A DNA stretch of 64,000 nucleotides from Roridomyces roridus (lineage: Eukaryota; Basidiomycota; Agaricomycetes; Agaricales; Mycenaceae). A program made the translations under genes and the position numbers. Below the pieces are notes generated by a model. The model did no database searches. It worked only from the letters and a program-made list of their open reading frames with translations, and had not been told where the DNA came from. This document shows positions 43,430-55,604 of the stretch, in pieces (within the stretch, counting starts at the first letter, position 1; each line of letters opens with the position of its first letter). Location of the stretch: the NCBI GenBank assembly GCA_029378245.1, contig JARKIF010000049.1, forward strand, positions 1 to 64,000, read 5' to 3'.

Positions 43430-44681
43430 CGAGGCAAGTTGATCTACGGCCAAGGCAGGGTTCTTCGTGACGTCAATGTAACGAATCGTCGACTGTGGCT
43501 CCTGGTCATCCAAGCTGCCAGTGGGAGTCCACTCTTCAATGAACTTGCTCAAACACTCGGGCTCATCTTGAGCGGGATCGCGCTGGCCTGTGGTCGGCCA
43601 AAGTAGCTTGTGGAGCACTGAGAACGGCTTGGTCGGGCCCAAGCGAGTAAAGTCAGGCAGAGGTGTGTCGTTGGCCATGAGCGTTGGAGACTTGAAGTGG
43701 AGTTGGACCCACAAGCATCGACAGACCGTGACACCGGCATGTTTACTGGAATAGCACAAGAATAGCAAGGTCCCCAACTATACCATCCGGATCCGTTTTC
43801 ACGATGCAGCACCATGGGTCAGACATCTAAAAAAACATTTACAAGTCGACACTCACTCTTTGGGCGCAACACCCGTAGTCGTGTTCCCAAAAATACTGAG
43901 ATAAAGCGATGAATCGCGACTCCTCAATTGGAGCTCCCTGTCCGTGTTGGTAACATTGGGGTCCGTGCAATCAAATCGTCCAGCCGCATCTTCTGCACCT
44001 GCGCCACCGTCTCAGGGGTATAGAAATTCGAACCTGGGTTGATGTTCGCCATGACAGAGAAGAGGGTCTCGTTGAAGTGGAGGTTGTCTCCGAGCGCCCA
44101 GTCTTGCCGCGAGATGGAGGTGTCGTGCTCGACCAGGTTGTGTCTGCCAGGTAGTTCGGTCAAGGGAACTCAGGATTGCGCTGAGATTGTTGCAACTTAC
44201 AGGGCAAGGGCGTCAAGGTCCATTGTGTCGCAAAAAAGCCCGGAGAGGAGCCCAATGGCCTTTCCATTGCGTGAGATGTGTCCATGGTTCGCGCACTGAG
44301 GACCCCAATTGTCATGAATTTCATGGAGATCGCCCATGTAGATATACCCGTGAACTTCACCAGAAGAGAGCCATGAATTTCATGACGATTCCATGAAATT
44401 CAAGGTCCTTGTCGTTCACTATAAATCGTGAACACATCAGGGAAAGGCATTCACGTACCCTCATTGGTGAAGTTCATTTGAGTGTACCGTGATTGAGAAT
44501 GATGTAGTTCTAAACTCAGTGAATTTGACAAAGCAGTTCAGTGAGAATCATTGTTTTACTACATTGAATATACAGGGATTCAGGTGCTACTGCCGCCGTT
44601 CGATCGCCCCATTCCATCGCGGACAACCTCTCCATCCTTGTCCCATCCTTCGTCATCCGACGAAAAGAGGGTGCGGGGGTC

Positions 44682-46390
44682 TGTTACGATCCGATTCCAA
44701 AGGACAAGTCCGGGGTAGATACCGGAACTCGGTAATGACCGGAGTTGGAGGGAGTCGACCGGAGGAGCGATCTAAGAGCACCACAGAGGAGTAGGGTGTC
44801 TAAGACGCCTTGCTATGTTGATAGGAAGGGAAGGAGTAGGAACCAGCCAAGACGAGTAGTCAAGAACGTCAATTATCAACTAAGGTTGAATACAGATAAG
44901 GAAAGTCTTATATACGAGTAAGTAGAGATATATGTCATTACCACAGACCAGTAATAGAAACGGACTTATACGGCTATGTGGATATAAGCTGATTAAGTCT
45001 GCACGGAATGATCAAGTGGATATCCTGATGAATACCAAGTCCGAGGGAAACGCTCAGATACCTTCATCGCGTGAAAACCCGAGTACCCGGATAGAACCGA
45101 GGAGCGCGTGATGCGCTACGACGTCGGGAGACATCCCGACGTCTGACCGGAGTTGAGTACCGGAGTTGGTGTTGGAACGGGACATAACAGGGTCCTGGCG
45201 CCGATGCAGCCGAGATCGAGGGAAGGGGAGAGTGAGAATGAGGGACGTCGTTTATGCAGATGTGTGCCAGAAGCTTGTCGACAGAGGACAAGACATACAG
45301 AACATACCGGCGTGTTGATTCCCATACCACCGCTTCTGGTGCAAGATGAGCGAAACATGATACAAGAAGCGTCGCAATGCGACGGTGATAAGCAGTGTAC
45401 TTTTACACGCCGGGAATTTACGAAATATTGTGTTTCCAGCTTACAAGCAAGTCCCGGGAACAGTGAGGCATAACATCAATGTTGAGGGTACATGTCCGCC
45501 TCGGGGCAGTGTATTAAACTCAAGGGCTTTGGGAATTAGTTGACGACTGTGTACTACTGCCCGAGAGTAACCAAGAGGATCAGAAGGGACTGCCCGTCCC
45601 ACCTACCAACAGAGACAATACTCGAACCGTACTCACCGGGAGTTGAACCCGGGGAGATCAGACCAGACTATTACGAATGTTGCATTACCCAACCATTCAG
45701 GCACGCACGTAGGGGCCGGACGTCAGGAAACGTCTGCCGGAGACATATCAGAGATACTGAGAAAGAGAAGTTTGACAAGCCGCGAGTGCCGACTTCCGGC
45801 ATCACCGGCTCCAAAGCCAACCGAGACACAATTATCGATGATGAGGCTCGGGTGGGTTGATTACCTGCCTAGCAAGCCCCCGGCAGACTGGTTCAGGCAT
45901 CTAAGGCAGAAGGAAACCTCCGGCCAGTCTGAGAGGGAAAGAGATAAACCGATGGAGCGTTCTGGAACTTCCGGCAGCACGTGAGGATCGACGGCTGACT
46001 GAGGCATCAAGCACGCAATCCTGACGAACTGATCAGAAAGAGGAATGAGAGCTATGCCATTGGCCAGACGAGGCCTTGGCATCACAGATACCATATATAT
46101 TCTTCAGTCCGCAAAATGTATAAAAGCCATAGCAAAACAGCATGTACAGTAGTAGATTTTACCCCTCCAATCTGTGAGACCAGTGCGGACAATAAATTGC
46201 TCAGAACACAACCTAGAGACCAGAGTTTGACTGAGCCCCGGCTAGTTAGCTTGAGACTGCGCGTTCGGACACGACGAGCTTGAACCCCCGAGAGTTACCT
46301 TTGACGTTGTACCGAGGTTTTGACGGACGAGACGCCTGTCCTACTACCCCGAACACACACACACGAGCATTGGATTGGTTGAGATTTAGA
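44682..46390. repeat. Possible LTR-derived segment inside the CACTG element
   Basis: Purine-rich aaaagagggtgcgggggtc directly before TGTTACGATCC (44682) looks like a polypurine tract plus LTR start, and tgtataaaagcc near 46117 could be an LTR promoter. I found no matching second LTR or target duplication, so this is a weak call. Otherwise no gene in this stretch. Confidence 0.3.
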
Positions 46391-47215
46391 TTGATTAGTG
46401 GTTGAGTTTGTGGTTGAGTTATCTCACTACATTCGATACTACACAGAGTTTCTATTTCACGGCCGCACCCTAGTGCACCGTTTCAACGGCGTACCTGAGC
46501 ACGAGCAGCCCAACCGATACAACAGCGCACCTAACCGTCGGAGATGCTCATCGAGCAGTAGTGAAGGCCCGAGGCGCGCGAGACCGGCAAAACTTGAGAA
46601 TTGTTCCAGTCGGGATCGGACCCGGAAGCAGCAAGCGGGACATGAGGGAAGAGAGAGAGTCGCGTGTGGGTGGTCCTCAGTGCGTTCTACTTGTATCCAT
46701 ATCTTCTCCGTTTGGTGGTGGAGCCCGGTGGGGCCAATTCAGTTGAGCTCCAATCTGCAGCCGGCCCCGAGGATTCGAGCCAGCGGAGCCAGAGGGGCGG
46801 CCTGAGGATGCGGTGGGCGTATAGGGCAGGGTGGGGATGGTTGATGCAGGACACGGGCCTAGGAATGGAAGGTCCAGCAGGTGGTGGGAGACGGAAGAGA
46901 GCTGGATGATACTGATCAGCGAAGACGTCATCTTGCTCCACCGCCAATCCGCCGCACGTTTCCTTTCAACCTTGTCTCGACCAGTCGACAACAGCGACGG
47001 ACTGGAGGTTGACAGTTGTATGCACAACCAGGAGCTTCAGAGCAAGGATGTGTATCAGATCAGCAGTATTTTCTTGACCGTGAGATTCACGTACAGTGCC
47101 AGTCGGCACTTCTCCGACACCTGTCATTCACCATCAAGGAAATTTTTCTGCATTTTCTCGTATTTATTTTCGGAAGGAAACCGGCCAAAAGAATACGATT
47201 GAGACCTTGATCTCA
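46391..47215. other. No convincing gene
   Basis: Several short frames (46398-46805, 46677-47027) lack domain signals or splice support. Part of the 4.4-kb element. Confidence 0.4.
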
Positions 47216-48114
47216 CACTGGGCGCAAACAAGTCGACATGTCATTTTGACATGTGCTCACAACATGTCGCTCCCAGTGCACTCGACATGTGGCTTTAGCC
47301 TCGTGTCGTTCTGTGACATCACATGTGGGAGGATTCAAATTGGTACCCACAAATCGGCATCTAAAATTGTGATCCTCATCGCCGGCCAGCTGATCATCAC
47401 AACCCATATTCTTGTGAATGTTTTTTGCCCGCTTTCCATCTGAGGCTCTGTTTTTTTCTTGCTTCCCTGAATGTACATATGCCTGAACTCACCCAACTCA
47501 GTGTCCATTAATGAGGTAATTGATGGTCTGATTGCAGCTGCCATCAATCTCCAATAGGTTTTGTGCCGTGCATACGGCAACAAGCAGAATAATCATTATC
47601 AACCGGGAATCGCACTGCGCTTTAGCAGCACAGAAATTCCCAACCTCTATGAGGGGTTGGCCCGGACCAGGAAAATTCTGTGTGATTTTGATTCTTTGCT
47701 CATCATTATCTTTGATCGAATGCTTAAGCACTTAGTTTTCCAGCTCGGAAGCATCAGGCACGGACGAGATGAGGAACATGAGATTGTGCAATTTGGACAC
47801 ATGCATCGTGAGGTGAATTTCCCTCTTATGTGATACAAAGAGAAATTTATTATTTAGACCCCTGCTGAAACAAGTACTCTCTATGCAAAAGGAATGTGCG
47901 GATGTGATGCACGGCATCTCGGCGTGGATGTGTTCTGAGCATCGAGATATCCCTTCCATCAGATGCTTCGTGAGAATAATGAAGCTAATGGGAAGGAAAT
48001 CGCCATGCTGCCGAGCCACGTGTTTTCCGCATGTCGAGGCAAGTGGGAAGGGAGTGGGGGCGACATGTTGTGAGCACATGTCGATGTGACATGTCGATAG
48101 CTTTGCGCCCAGTG
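47216..48114. mobile_element. 899-bp CACTGGGCGC-ended MITE nested in the 4.4-kb element
   Basis: Inverted ends CACTGGGCGCAAA at 47216 and its complement ending 48114, 3-bp duplication TCA (47213-47215, 48115-48117), and subterminal TCGACATGTC / ACATGTGCTCACAACATGTC words in both arms. Same CACT-type ends as its host but different sequence. Confidence 0.78.
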
Positions 48115-49264
48115 TCATTTTTTCCCACGGTGTTTCACTTTTTCGAGGTCCGAAAAAATTTCAACTGCTGTTTTTGGGGCTGTCTGGTCCGGGGTGACCT
48201 CCAATTCACCAGATATGTTGTTCTAGGACATCTCCTTTGACCCTGGAAAGTCCTGCCAGCCAATGTGGAAGGGGTACCGGGTCGACATCGGCAGCAGAGC
48301 CGAGTGGCACGTGAGCGTAACCCTAAATTGATCGGATCAAACAGACAGCTTAGCAGTGATTGATCGGATCATTAGGGTTTGTTTCACTTTTTCCGTCGTG
48401 AAAAAACAAAATGTTGTCTGATGGACCTGAGGACCACAGGGTATGTTCTTAGGCCTCCCTAGATATGTTTCCAGCAGTTTTCGAGTCCATTGAACCCCGG
48501 ACCAAAATGTAATTAGTGGTCAATTTGATAAACATCCCTGCCAAATCAGGAACCGTGATGTGGTGACGGGCACTGTACTTTCATTGTGAACTGCAGAAAT
48601 ACGTGAATTGGGTAGGTGAATGAAATCTACGTGAAATCGGATTCACACACCAAAGTACGTGATTTGTTTTCGTTACATGAAATTCATTTACATCTACATC
48701 CTCAGTGGCGAGGCTGTTGAATCGAGAATGAGCGCAATGATGAATATAATTTGACAAATTCTACGGACGTGTTTAGTCCAGGACAGGGCGAGCGCACTTC
48801 GCCCGCCGTAGGGGCCTTCCATGCGTGGTCATCGCTGGTTTTGGAGGCGAAGACCACAGTGGCGAGGGCGGCGAGGACGATGTAGGAGAGCATTCGGATT
48901 TTTTCTTGTGCTTCTGTATGAATTAGGAACTGGAGGAATCCCATCTGGCTTTTAAGGACGAGTGAATCTATCTCAACCAAAGGTTCAAAATGCTGCCGAA
49001 TCGAGGCTCGCGCCGCTCCTATTTTGGTAAACTTGCTGTGGGATTTGGACTCAGCTGCGGCACTGCGCATACGCAGTTTTCACCCACAGTGGCGCGTCAA
49101 GTTTGACGTGGGGGCAAATTTTTCACAACGAGGAGCCGTCGGCGTACCCCCTTGAACATGAAAGTTGAAATTTCTCCCGTCGGACTCTGCAGGGACAAGG
49201 GCAAGTTGTCAGCGCCTCTACACGCCACTGGGCGCTTGAAATTTTGCCAAATACAGAGGCTCGC

Positions 49265-50315
49265 CTACAGTTTATACAACCTCCCCTCCACACCCTCCCT
49301 CCTCATCGCCCTATTCAACCTCCGATAATACACCCAAAGCAAAACACACCCAACCGCCACGAAAAGCAACAACCCCGCATTCATCCAATGACCCGTCGGG
49401 TACCCCCTCTTGGCCTCGTTCGCTTTGTGTATCCAAACTCCTACAATCTGGCCTGGGGCGCCAAAGGAGATGTTGAGCGCGATGGCGAGGCCGGCTGCGG
49501 AGGTTGTGTAGACGTTGGAGGAGAGCCAGCCGAGGAGGGGTGGGATGCATGCGAACGAGCCTGAGGCGGCGACGATGAGGCAACCGTAGCGAGGCAGGTA
49601 GGCGGTTGGAGGGAGGACGGCGGAGGCAATGAAGCCGGCTGCGCCGATGAGTGCTAGGGCGGCGGAGTGCAGAGCGCGGCTGATGGAGAGTCAACTAATG
49701 CGGAGTAAGACTCAGAGAACGTACGCGTTAAAGTGGTCTGCGGACCATGCGACGGCGATTGTCACGACATATGCTGCTGCATACGGGGGGACGGTCATCA
49801 AATTTGCGCGGAGAGACGTGTATCCCAACCCAGCCGTGATCGACGGAGTGAATAGCGACAAGCTGGAGAATGGGGTGGAGATTCCAAAGTAAATCTGATA
49901 CGAAAATTCAGACATGTAAAATAAGAGAATTGAACTCACAGCATAATGAGCATACAGCCGCCAATCGGCCAACGTTTCCTTGGCATCCGCCCAGGTCATC
50001 GCTTTGCTGCTCCCGAGGGAAGCATTACCCTTGAGGCGCTGTGCAACTAGCTTCTTTTCGTCGTCGGTAAGCCAGCTCGCAGTCTCGGGGTAGTCGGGCA
50101 AGAAGAAAAAGACCAGAATCGAGGAAAGAACAGACGGAATTCCCTCTGTTTAAATTGATAAATCAAGTGTGTGTGGATGCAAAATATGGGGGCACGCACC
50201 AAGAATGAAAAGCCATCTCCAGGCAGAAAGGCCACCCGTTTGATTCATATGCCCCACTCCATAAGCGAGCGCACCACCGAACGGCGAAAGCACCTGCTAG
50301 AGTCGCAGATGTTTG
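49265..50315 (-). pseudogene. Dal5-like transporter, C-terminal half only (copy 1)
   Basis: Frames spell a major-facilitator allantoate-permease-like C-half: ALAYGVGHMNQTGGLSAWRW, FILEGIPSV, LPDYPETASWLTDDEKKLVA (family hallmark), then membrane helices and GRLYKL before TAG at 49265-49267. Upstream, homology fades at about 50315, with a 7-base frame disruption after LAGAF, and there is no N-terminal half. Family substrates are small organic anions/cations such as allantoate. Adjacent to the peroxidase pseudogene in the same order as at 54.7-56.9 kb. Confidence 0.65.
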
Positions 50316-50881
50316 TCCTTGAAGAAAAGCGCTTCAATTTTCAACGTTCAAAGTCCAACGGCGAGCGGAGGCGATAGGAAACCATGAAACTGCGGCCAGA
50401 ACGGCCGCCAGTGCGGAGTGTCGGAGAACGTAAATTGATTTGATTGGCGGAGTTCTAAATACACAGGATACTTCCAATCGAGTGATTCTCCAAATATTTA
50501 GCGAATGCTTTCCAAGCCTAGACCATACCGTCGGCTCTCCGCAGCTCCAGTCGTCCTCAAGTGGAAGGGCCCTGTGATTTTTCTCCAGAGTCGCTGAATA
50601 ACACCTGGGGATTATTTTGAGCAAAAGGCAGGTGGAAAAATGAGACACCGTGCCGTCCCTGAGGTATGCGTCAACAGGGAAGCTCTGGCCCTTCCGCTAG
50701 TCGGAAGCCGTGAGATAAACATTTAATGTCGAGTGGATGTGGCTGTTTTTTGGTGCTATTCTTTGACGGCGTCTATGTCAGGACCACACCGAGAGGGAAG
50801 GGATTGCGCTGCCCAAGATTGGTTGCGATAAGCAGTGAGCTATAAGCCCACCCAACCAGTTCTACGCTTTGCCTGACCACG
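50316..50881. other. Intergenic, methyltransferase promoter side
   Basis: No gene recognised. Confidence 0.4.
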
Positions 50882-52097
50882 ATGCCAATCCCTGTACCGC
50901 CGGACAACGAAGACCACAACTCGGACGAGGAGAGCCAGTACCCGAACGCAGAATTCATCGACTCGGACGTCGAAGAGCTGCAATCCGCCGACTTCCCGGC
51001 TTACTTCGCAGAACGAGACGGCCGCGTCTTCCATTCTCGTGGTAGTTCCCTGTATCCGATGCCAGTCGACACCCCAGAGCAGGAGGTAAGTCCCTCCTTC
51101 TCGCGAGCAGCTGCAGGTTACTCACCGATGCTCAGAGGATGAACGTCCAACACCGAGCCCTAGTTGAGCTTATGGGCGGGCACTATCCCGGAGGTTGCCC
51201 AGTCGCAGACGTGCTAGCCGAGGATCCTGAGCAGCAAAAGTTCGTCATGGACGTGTGCACAGGAACAGGGAAATGGTGGGCCGTCGGTGCGAATTCTCGT
51301 GTGCTGAGCCGTTGACCGTGTCCACAGGACCATGGAGATGGCCCGCGACTTCCCCCACGTCGCCTTCAGGGCTCTCGACATCGGTACGCATCACTTCCCT
51401 CTAGAGCGCCAGGATGAACTCGCCTGCAGTCCCAATCGCCACTCGGTTGCCACTGCCGAATGTGCAGTTCACGATGCACAACGCCAACACCCCGACGTCC
51501 TACGCAGACGGGACCTTTGACCTGATCCACGCCAGGTCCGTGACGATGGCGGTATGCGCTCCCGCCCCCGTCTTGCCTTGCATTCACAACTCGTCTTGCC
51601 AGGTGACTTCCTACGGTACCCTCATCACTGAGGCCGTCCGCCTCCTCCGCCCCGGCGGGCTCTTCCTCTCGGGAGAATGGGGCCGCTACCCCGCCTTCCA
51701 TCCCGACTTTCCTGGGAGCACCCCACCGACTCACGCCCCCGCCCTAGTGACCTTCTTTGCGCGCCTCCAAGGCGCCCTCACTGCGCGTGGCCTGGCTCCA
51801 CTCAGCCCGCCCATCGCAGCCCTCCTCGCACACACCGGGGGTTTTGTCGACATCACGTCGCGGGACTATTACATGCCCATTGGCTCGTGGCCTGCTGACG
51901 CTGCATTGCGCCGCCTGGGCCGAGCCTTTCGTGCCGTGTTCATGCGCTACCTTGCCAGCGTGCGTCCTTTGCTCATCGAGAACGGTGGGCTTTCGGAGGA
52001 CGAAGTGGACCAGATGTACCAGAACGTGGAGAACGAGTTGCGTACGGTGCAGGGGATGGTGACTGTCTTCCACACGGTGCACGCGCGCAAGGCCTAG
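50882..52097 (+). CDS. SAM-dependent methyltransferase, copy 1
   Basis: Five exons (50882-51085, 51136-51275, 51328-51383, 51430-51551, 51603-52097), 338 residues. Start MPIPVPPDNEDHNS. The acidic head is followed by NVQHRALVELMG, motif I VMDVCTGTGKW (about 105-115), FRALDIVPIATR (acidic residue after beta-2), FDLIHARSVTMAV (motif IV-like), LLRPGGLFLSGEWGRYP, and the end VFHTVHARKA. Class I methyltransferase of a fungal type often annotated as hypothetical; substrate unknown. A paralogue with the same intron positions lies at 59116-60371 on the other strand. Intact. Confidence 0.85.
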
Positions 52098-53070
52098 GGA
52101 GGAGATTGACGACTAAGAGAAGAAATACGACGCGTTCCATGATATCCTGTCCTTTCCCTTGAATGCAAGACCGGTACCAGTGATTGAGGTGTCGCCTAAG
52201 GTCCGTGTCGCCAGTGGAATCGCAGTCATCATCGTCGGCCGGCGATGAGTGAATGTGCTGAGTGACTGTTCTCTCGGAATCGGTCAGTGAATCGCGCCAG
52301 CATCGTGTACATTACCTTTATGCTGACCGTAACCATTGAGGCGAGAAGAGAGTGCAGAGCAAGCGGATGGCCACTCGAATATCGCCACCACACTGCAGCG
52401 CGTCACTTTGGCTTTGACTTTAACCTCCCGAGACTACCGCTAAACTCTGAGCGGAAAGATGTAATAGTTGTCAGCACGCACCTCTTCCCCTCCAGTGGCA
52501 TTTGCAGCGAGTAGCAAATTGATTTTCGCGCCAAGATCCAGGGTGTGTCGCGCCTAGCCCGATATTTGCGCAACAAGCTCCACGACCCAGGTGGGCTCAA
52601 CTTCGGAGTCTCGAGTTGGGTCTTTGTCGGGTCTTTTGCCATCGGGTCCCCTTGAACATTTGGTTTAGCGCTTGGGAAGACGAGGCGCGCAGGCGCACCA
52701 GTCGGGCTAGTCGGCCGGCCCACCATCACGGGGGTCAAAATTTTGAGGCGGCCGGACAGCCTTGAGACAATTCCTGTCAACTGCGGCCTCGAGTACTCTT
52801 GGACTTTCTGGTCCTCCCTGCGACTTGGAATGTCGTGCCCTCAATAACGAGAATGCAGTCCAAGACCATTCCTCCCAGGACCAATCGTCATCGAAAGCTT
52901 CAGATCTTGGCAGCACTCAGCGCCGCAACAGCTTCGGGTGCGTCTTGGGTGCGTCAAAACTTGCTAGTGGCTCGAGACTCGAGTTTATCACATCTACAAC
53001 TTCTTGTCTAGTATCAAAATTCTAACAGATCTTGTTTCAGTAACTCTGCGTCCAATTCGAATTCGTCCGT
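52098..53070. other. Intergenic, no gene seen
   Basis: Only short shadow frames. A homologue-like word ttgtctagta / cctggtc around 52970-53040 recurs near 54600, suggesting a duplicated spacer. Confidence 0.4.
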
Positions 53071-53124
53071 ATGTGTAGGCACACTCGTAGTCAAATTCCA
53101 CCTCCTATAACCGCGTCTTATCGG

Positions 53125-53320
53125 ACACAACTTCGTCGAGCACGACGCCTCCGAGTCCATCTCCTGACAACATTGGGCCCTCGGGGGACAACGTCACCCA
53201 TCCCCAACGAAACACTCTTCTCGGCAGTCGCAAGCTCCAACGATTTTACGCCTACAAGGGAGCAGTTGCATAATTTGATTGCGCGGAATCCTAATGTGCA
53301 AGGAGTTCAAGCTGCGTAGT
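53125..53320 (+). pseudogene. Peroxidase fragment on the plus strand
   Basis: Contains HNFVEHDAS followed by a stop, then in shifted frame NETLFSAVASSNDFTPTREQ and NLIARNPNVQ, matching the central part of the intact peroxidase. Decayed third copy in opposite orientation. Confidence 0.6.
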
Positions 53321-53329
53321 CGGGAGAGC

Positions 53330-53823
53330 GCGCCCGTCTTTCTATCCTGATTCCTGTGTTCGTTATCTTCTTGCCACTCAGAACCCTTCGAGCCCTCTGC
53401 CAAAACTTCCACGTCTTCGATGTCAGTATCGGATATGCTCATCATGATCAGGAAAGGATCGCAAAGGAGGATGAGCTCGAGCTCGGGTGTGATTATCCTG
53501 AGAAATTTGTGAGCGCTTATATCTGACGTGGGCTATAGGTCACCGGCTTGGTACTTGAAAACGACCTCATTCGGTGGATGCTTTCCGGCCGAACGCTGAC
53601 CGTCACGATCATAAATTAAACAATTACATTGTCCGCGAAGTCGGGTTCTCGGACGGAGTCGTCATCCCATGCAGTTCCCTCTTCTTCTCTTCCAACCCGG
53701 TGTGCACTACGATTCTGGTGAGTAGCATATATCTTTCGTTCATCTGCGCCGAGAATGTAACCCACATTTTTCTCTCTATGGCCCAGACTTCTAATAATTA
53801 AACGCCGAGGTCTTCGACGACTG
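53330..53823. other. Unassigned stretch
   Basis: May include further peroxidase-derived debris downstream of 53320; I could not align it. No gene supported. Confidence 0.35.
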
Positions 53824-54093
53824 TCAGCTCTCCAGGGGGTGAAACGCGATGGCAATAGCCAATTGCAAGCTGGGATTTTTCGTGAGGTCAATGTAACGAA
53901 TCGTCGACTGCGGTTCCTGGTCATCCGAGCTGCCAGTGGGAGTCCACTTTTCAATGAACTTGCTCAAACACTCGGGCTCATCTTGAGCGGGATCGCGCTG
54001 GCCTGTAGTCGGCCAAAGTAGCTTGTGGAGCACTGAGAACGGCTCGGTCGGGCCCAAGCGAGTAAAGACAGGCAGAGGTGCGTCGTTGTCCAT
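53824..54093 (-). pseudogene. CR-G: 5' fragment of a CR gene
   Basis: Start MDNDAPLPVFTRLGP at 54093, near identical to the CR-F header (PFSVLHKLLWPTTGQRDPAQ, RYIDLTKNPSLQ) and then non-homologous LAIAIAFHPLES and stop. Even the 5' flank (to about 54230) matches CR-F, so this is a segmental duplicate cut off after ~80 residues. Confidence 0.8.
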
Positions 54094-54239
54094 GAGTGTT
54101 GGAGACTTGGGGTGGAGTTGGCCCCACAGGCGTCGACAGACCATGATACTTACCGGCATGTTTACTGGAATAGCACACTGAGAATGGCAGGGTCCACAAC
54201 ATCACCATCCGGATCCGCATATCGAGGCGTTTTTCACGG

Positions 54240-54685
54240 TTCAAGTTTTGAGCCAAGTAGCTTTTGGGTAGTGCAGATGGCAGATGTCTTGTAGTAGCCT
54301 TGTGGGGCGCGTCAGGCGCATCAACTCAGGACTCGATCATCAACATCCTGTCAGTTCAAGCCGGATTACTTTGCCTTTCTCTCTCGACTCTTTCTTGGCG
54401 ACCAAACCAACGCCATCAAGCGACCCGCCCTTCGTCCATGAGGCATCTTCGAATCATCACTAGATTTTGTTGCTGTCCACACACACATGGAATCTTTCCG
54501 TGACGGAGTCTGGAGTTGGTCTGGAGACTTTGTGCGGCGTTTCTGCTTGGTTTCTGCAGCTTGCTATTGGCTCCAAAGTGGCTCAAGTTCTCGCATTTGC
54601 AATTTCTTGTCTAGTACGGCCTGGTTCCCATTTCTCCCCAAATTCAACCCAATCTTGTTTCGTATTTATTCAACGGAACCCTCGC
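54240..54685. other. Spacer between CR-G and the peroxidase 3' end
   Basis: No gene recognised. Confidence 0.4.
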
Positions 54686-55604
54686 TCAAATGACGATACC
54701 CGGCCCAATAACAACAGGCTCACAAGCCTGACTCTGCGTCCAATTCGAATTCGCCACAATGAAATCCTCCATGTCGTTCATCGTGTCTGGCGTGATCAGA
54801 ATCTCAGAGCGTTTCCAACCCTCCTCAATCGGCAGACGTTCCTCTCGGAAGAAAATGTTGATGAACCTGCATCGTCGTGAGTAACAGCGCAAGAGGTTGA
54901 AATTTAAACCAACTCACTCTTTGGGCGCAACGCCCGTGCTGGTGTTCCCAAAAATACTAAGATAAAGCGACGACTCTCGACTCCGCAATTGGAGCTCCCT
55001 GTCCGTGTTGGTGACATTGGGGTTCCGTGCAATCGAATCGTCCAACCGCATCTTTTGGACCTGCGCCGCCGTCTCGGGGGTGTAAAACTCAGAGCCTGGG
55101 TTGATGTTCGCCATGACAGAGAAGAGGGTCTCGTTAAAATGGAGGTTGTCTCCGAGTGCCCAGTCTTGGCGCGAGATGGAGGCATCGTGTTCGACGAGGT
55201 TGTGCCTGTCGGTAGCAGTCAATCGAAGAAACTCAAGATTGAAATAGGCCTACAGAGCAAGGGCGTCGAGGTCCATGGTGTCGAAAGCAAGCCCAGAGAG
55301 GAGCCCGAACTTGGCTGCCTGAAGGATCGAAGTATTGGCGACGTTGAACCCCGCGACTGCAGCGTCCATGATTTCAGTAATGGTGATGGCCTTTCCACTG
55401 CGTGGGATGTATCCGTGGTTTGCGAGGCTGTTGAATTGATAGTCAGCACGATGAGGAATATAATTTGAGAGATTCCACCGACGTGTTCAAACCAGGACAA
55501 GGCGAGCGCACTTCACCCGCCGTAGGGGCCTTCCATGCGTGACTGTCGCTGGGGTTGGAGGCCAAGACCACAGTGGCGAGGACGAGGACGATGTAGGAGA
55601 GCAT
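54686..55604 (-). CDS. Secreted short heme-thiolate peroxidase (chloroperoxidase / unspecific peroxygenase family)
   Basis: Four exons give 254 residues with clean splicing (introns after PGLNT, LDALAL and GVAPKE). Start MLSYIVLVLATVVLAS at 55604 is a signal peptide. PCPGLNTLANHGYIPRSGK holds the axial heme Cys (about Cys36); NLVEHDASISR (EHD at 104-106) is the metal/propionate-binding motif; FFREERLPIEEGW holds the likely acid-base glutamate. Length fits the short subfamily. Known activity: peroxide-dependent oxygenation or halogenation of organic substrates, outside the cell. The only intact copy of three in the window; lies between a CR fragment and a decayed transporter. Confidence 0.88.

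Larger units (their letters stand above)
41930..43678 (-). pseudogene. CR-F: CR copy broken by two MITEs and a stop
   Basis: Start MANDTPLPDFTRLGP at 43678. Header open through CLSKFIEEWTPTGS and RYIDVTKNPALAVDQLAS. A 343-bp element (43087-43429) cuts the exon before LDMLIVRQDYVDF. Then Walker A GESGIGKS, whose intron holds a 610-bp MITE (42306-42915), and VGAFYFLFRLLAAGQSVFF, SWAIINDPTWLPG. An in-frame TGA (41972-41974) interrupts the segment before KMKPWSGEET. Closest to CR-E and CR-G. Confidence 0.75.
44294..48707. mobile_element. 4.4-kb CACTG-ended (CACTA-like) non-autonomous DNA element
   Basis: Termini CACTGAGGA (44294) and TCCTCAGTG (ending 48707) with flanking GCG on both sides (44291-44293, 48708-48710). 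Subterminal palindromes catgaatttcatg / atgaaattcat occur near both ends. 3-bp duplication and CACT ends fit the CACTA (CMC) class. No transposase frame seen inside. Contains an LTR-like region and a smaller 899-bp CACTG element. Confidence 0.78.
43870..48893 (-). pseudogene. Heme-thiolate peroxidase pseudogene split by a 4.4-kb transposon
   Basis: Exon 1 (start MLSYIVLAALATVVFAS at 48893; PCPGLNT heme-thiolate motif) and its intron match the intact peroxidase at 54686-55604. Six bases into exon 2 (CCTCGC) the CACTG-ended element begins. The gene resumes at 44293 with ANHGHISRNGKAI, loses about 30 residues, continues with DTMDLDALAL, and after an intron RHNLVEHDTSISRQDWALGD and VMANINPGSNFYTPETVA, then frameshifts (TPMLPTRTGSSN). 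Clearly inactive. Confidence 0.85.

Noticed and set aside
46398..47202. Open frames at 46.4-47.2 kb as genes
   Set aside because: No domain, splice or composition support, and they lie inside a mobile element.
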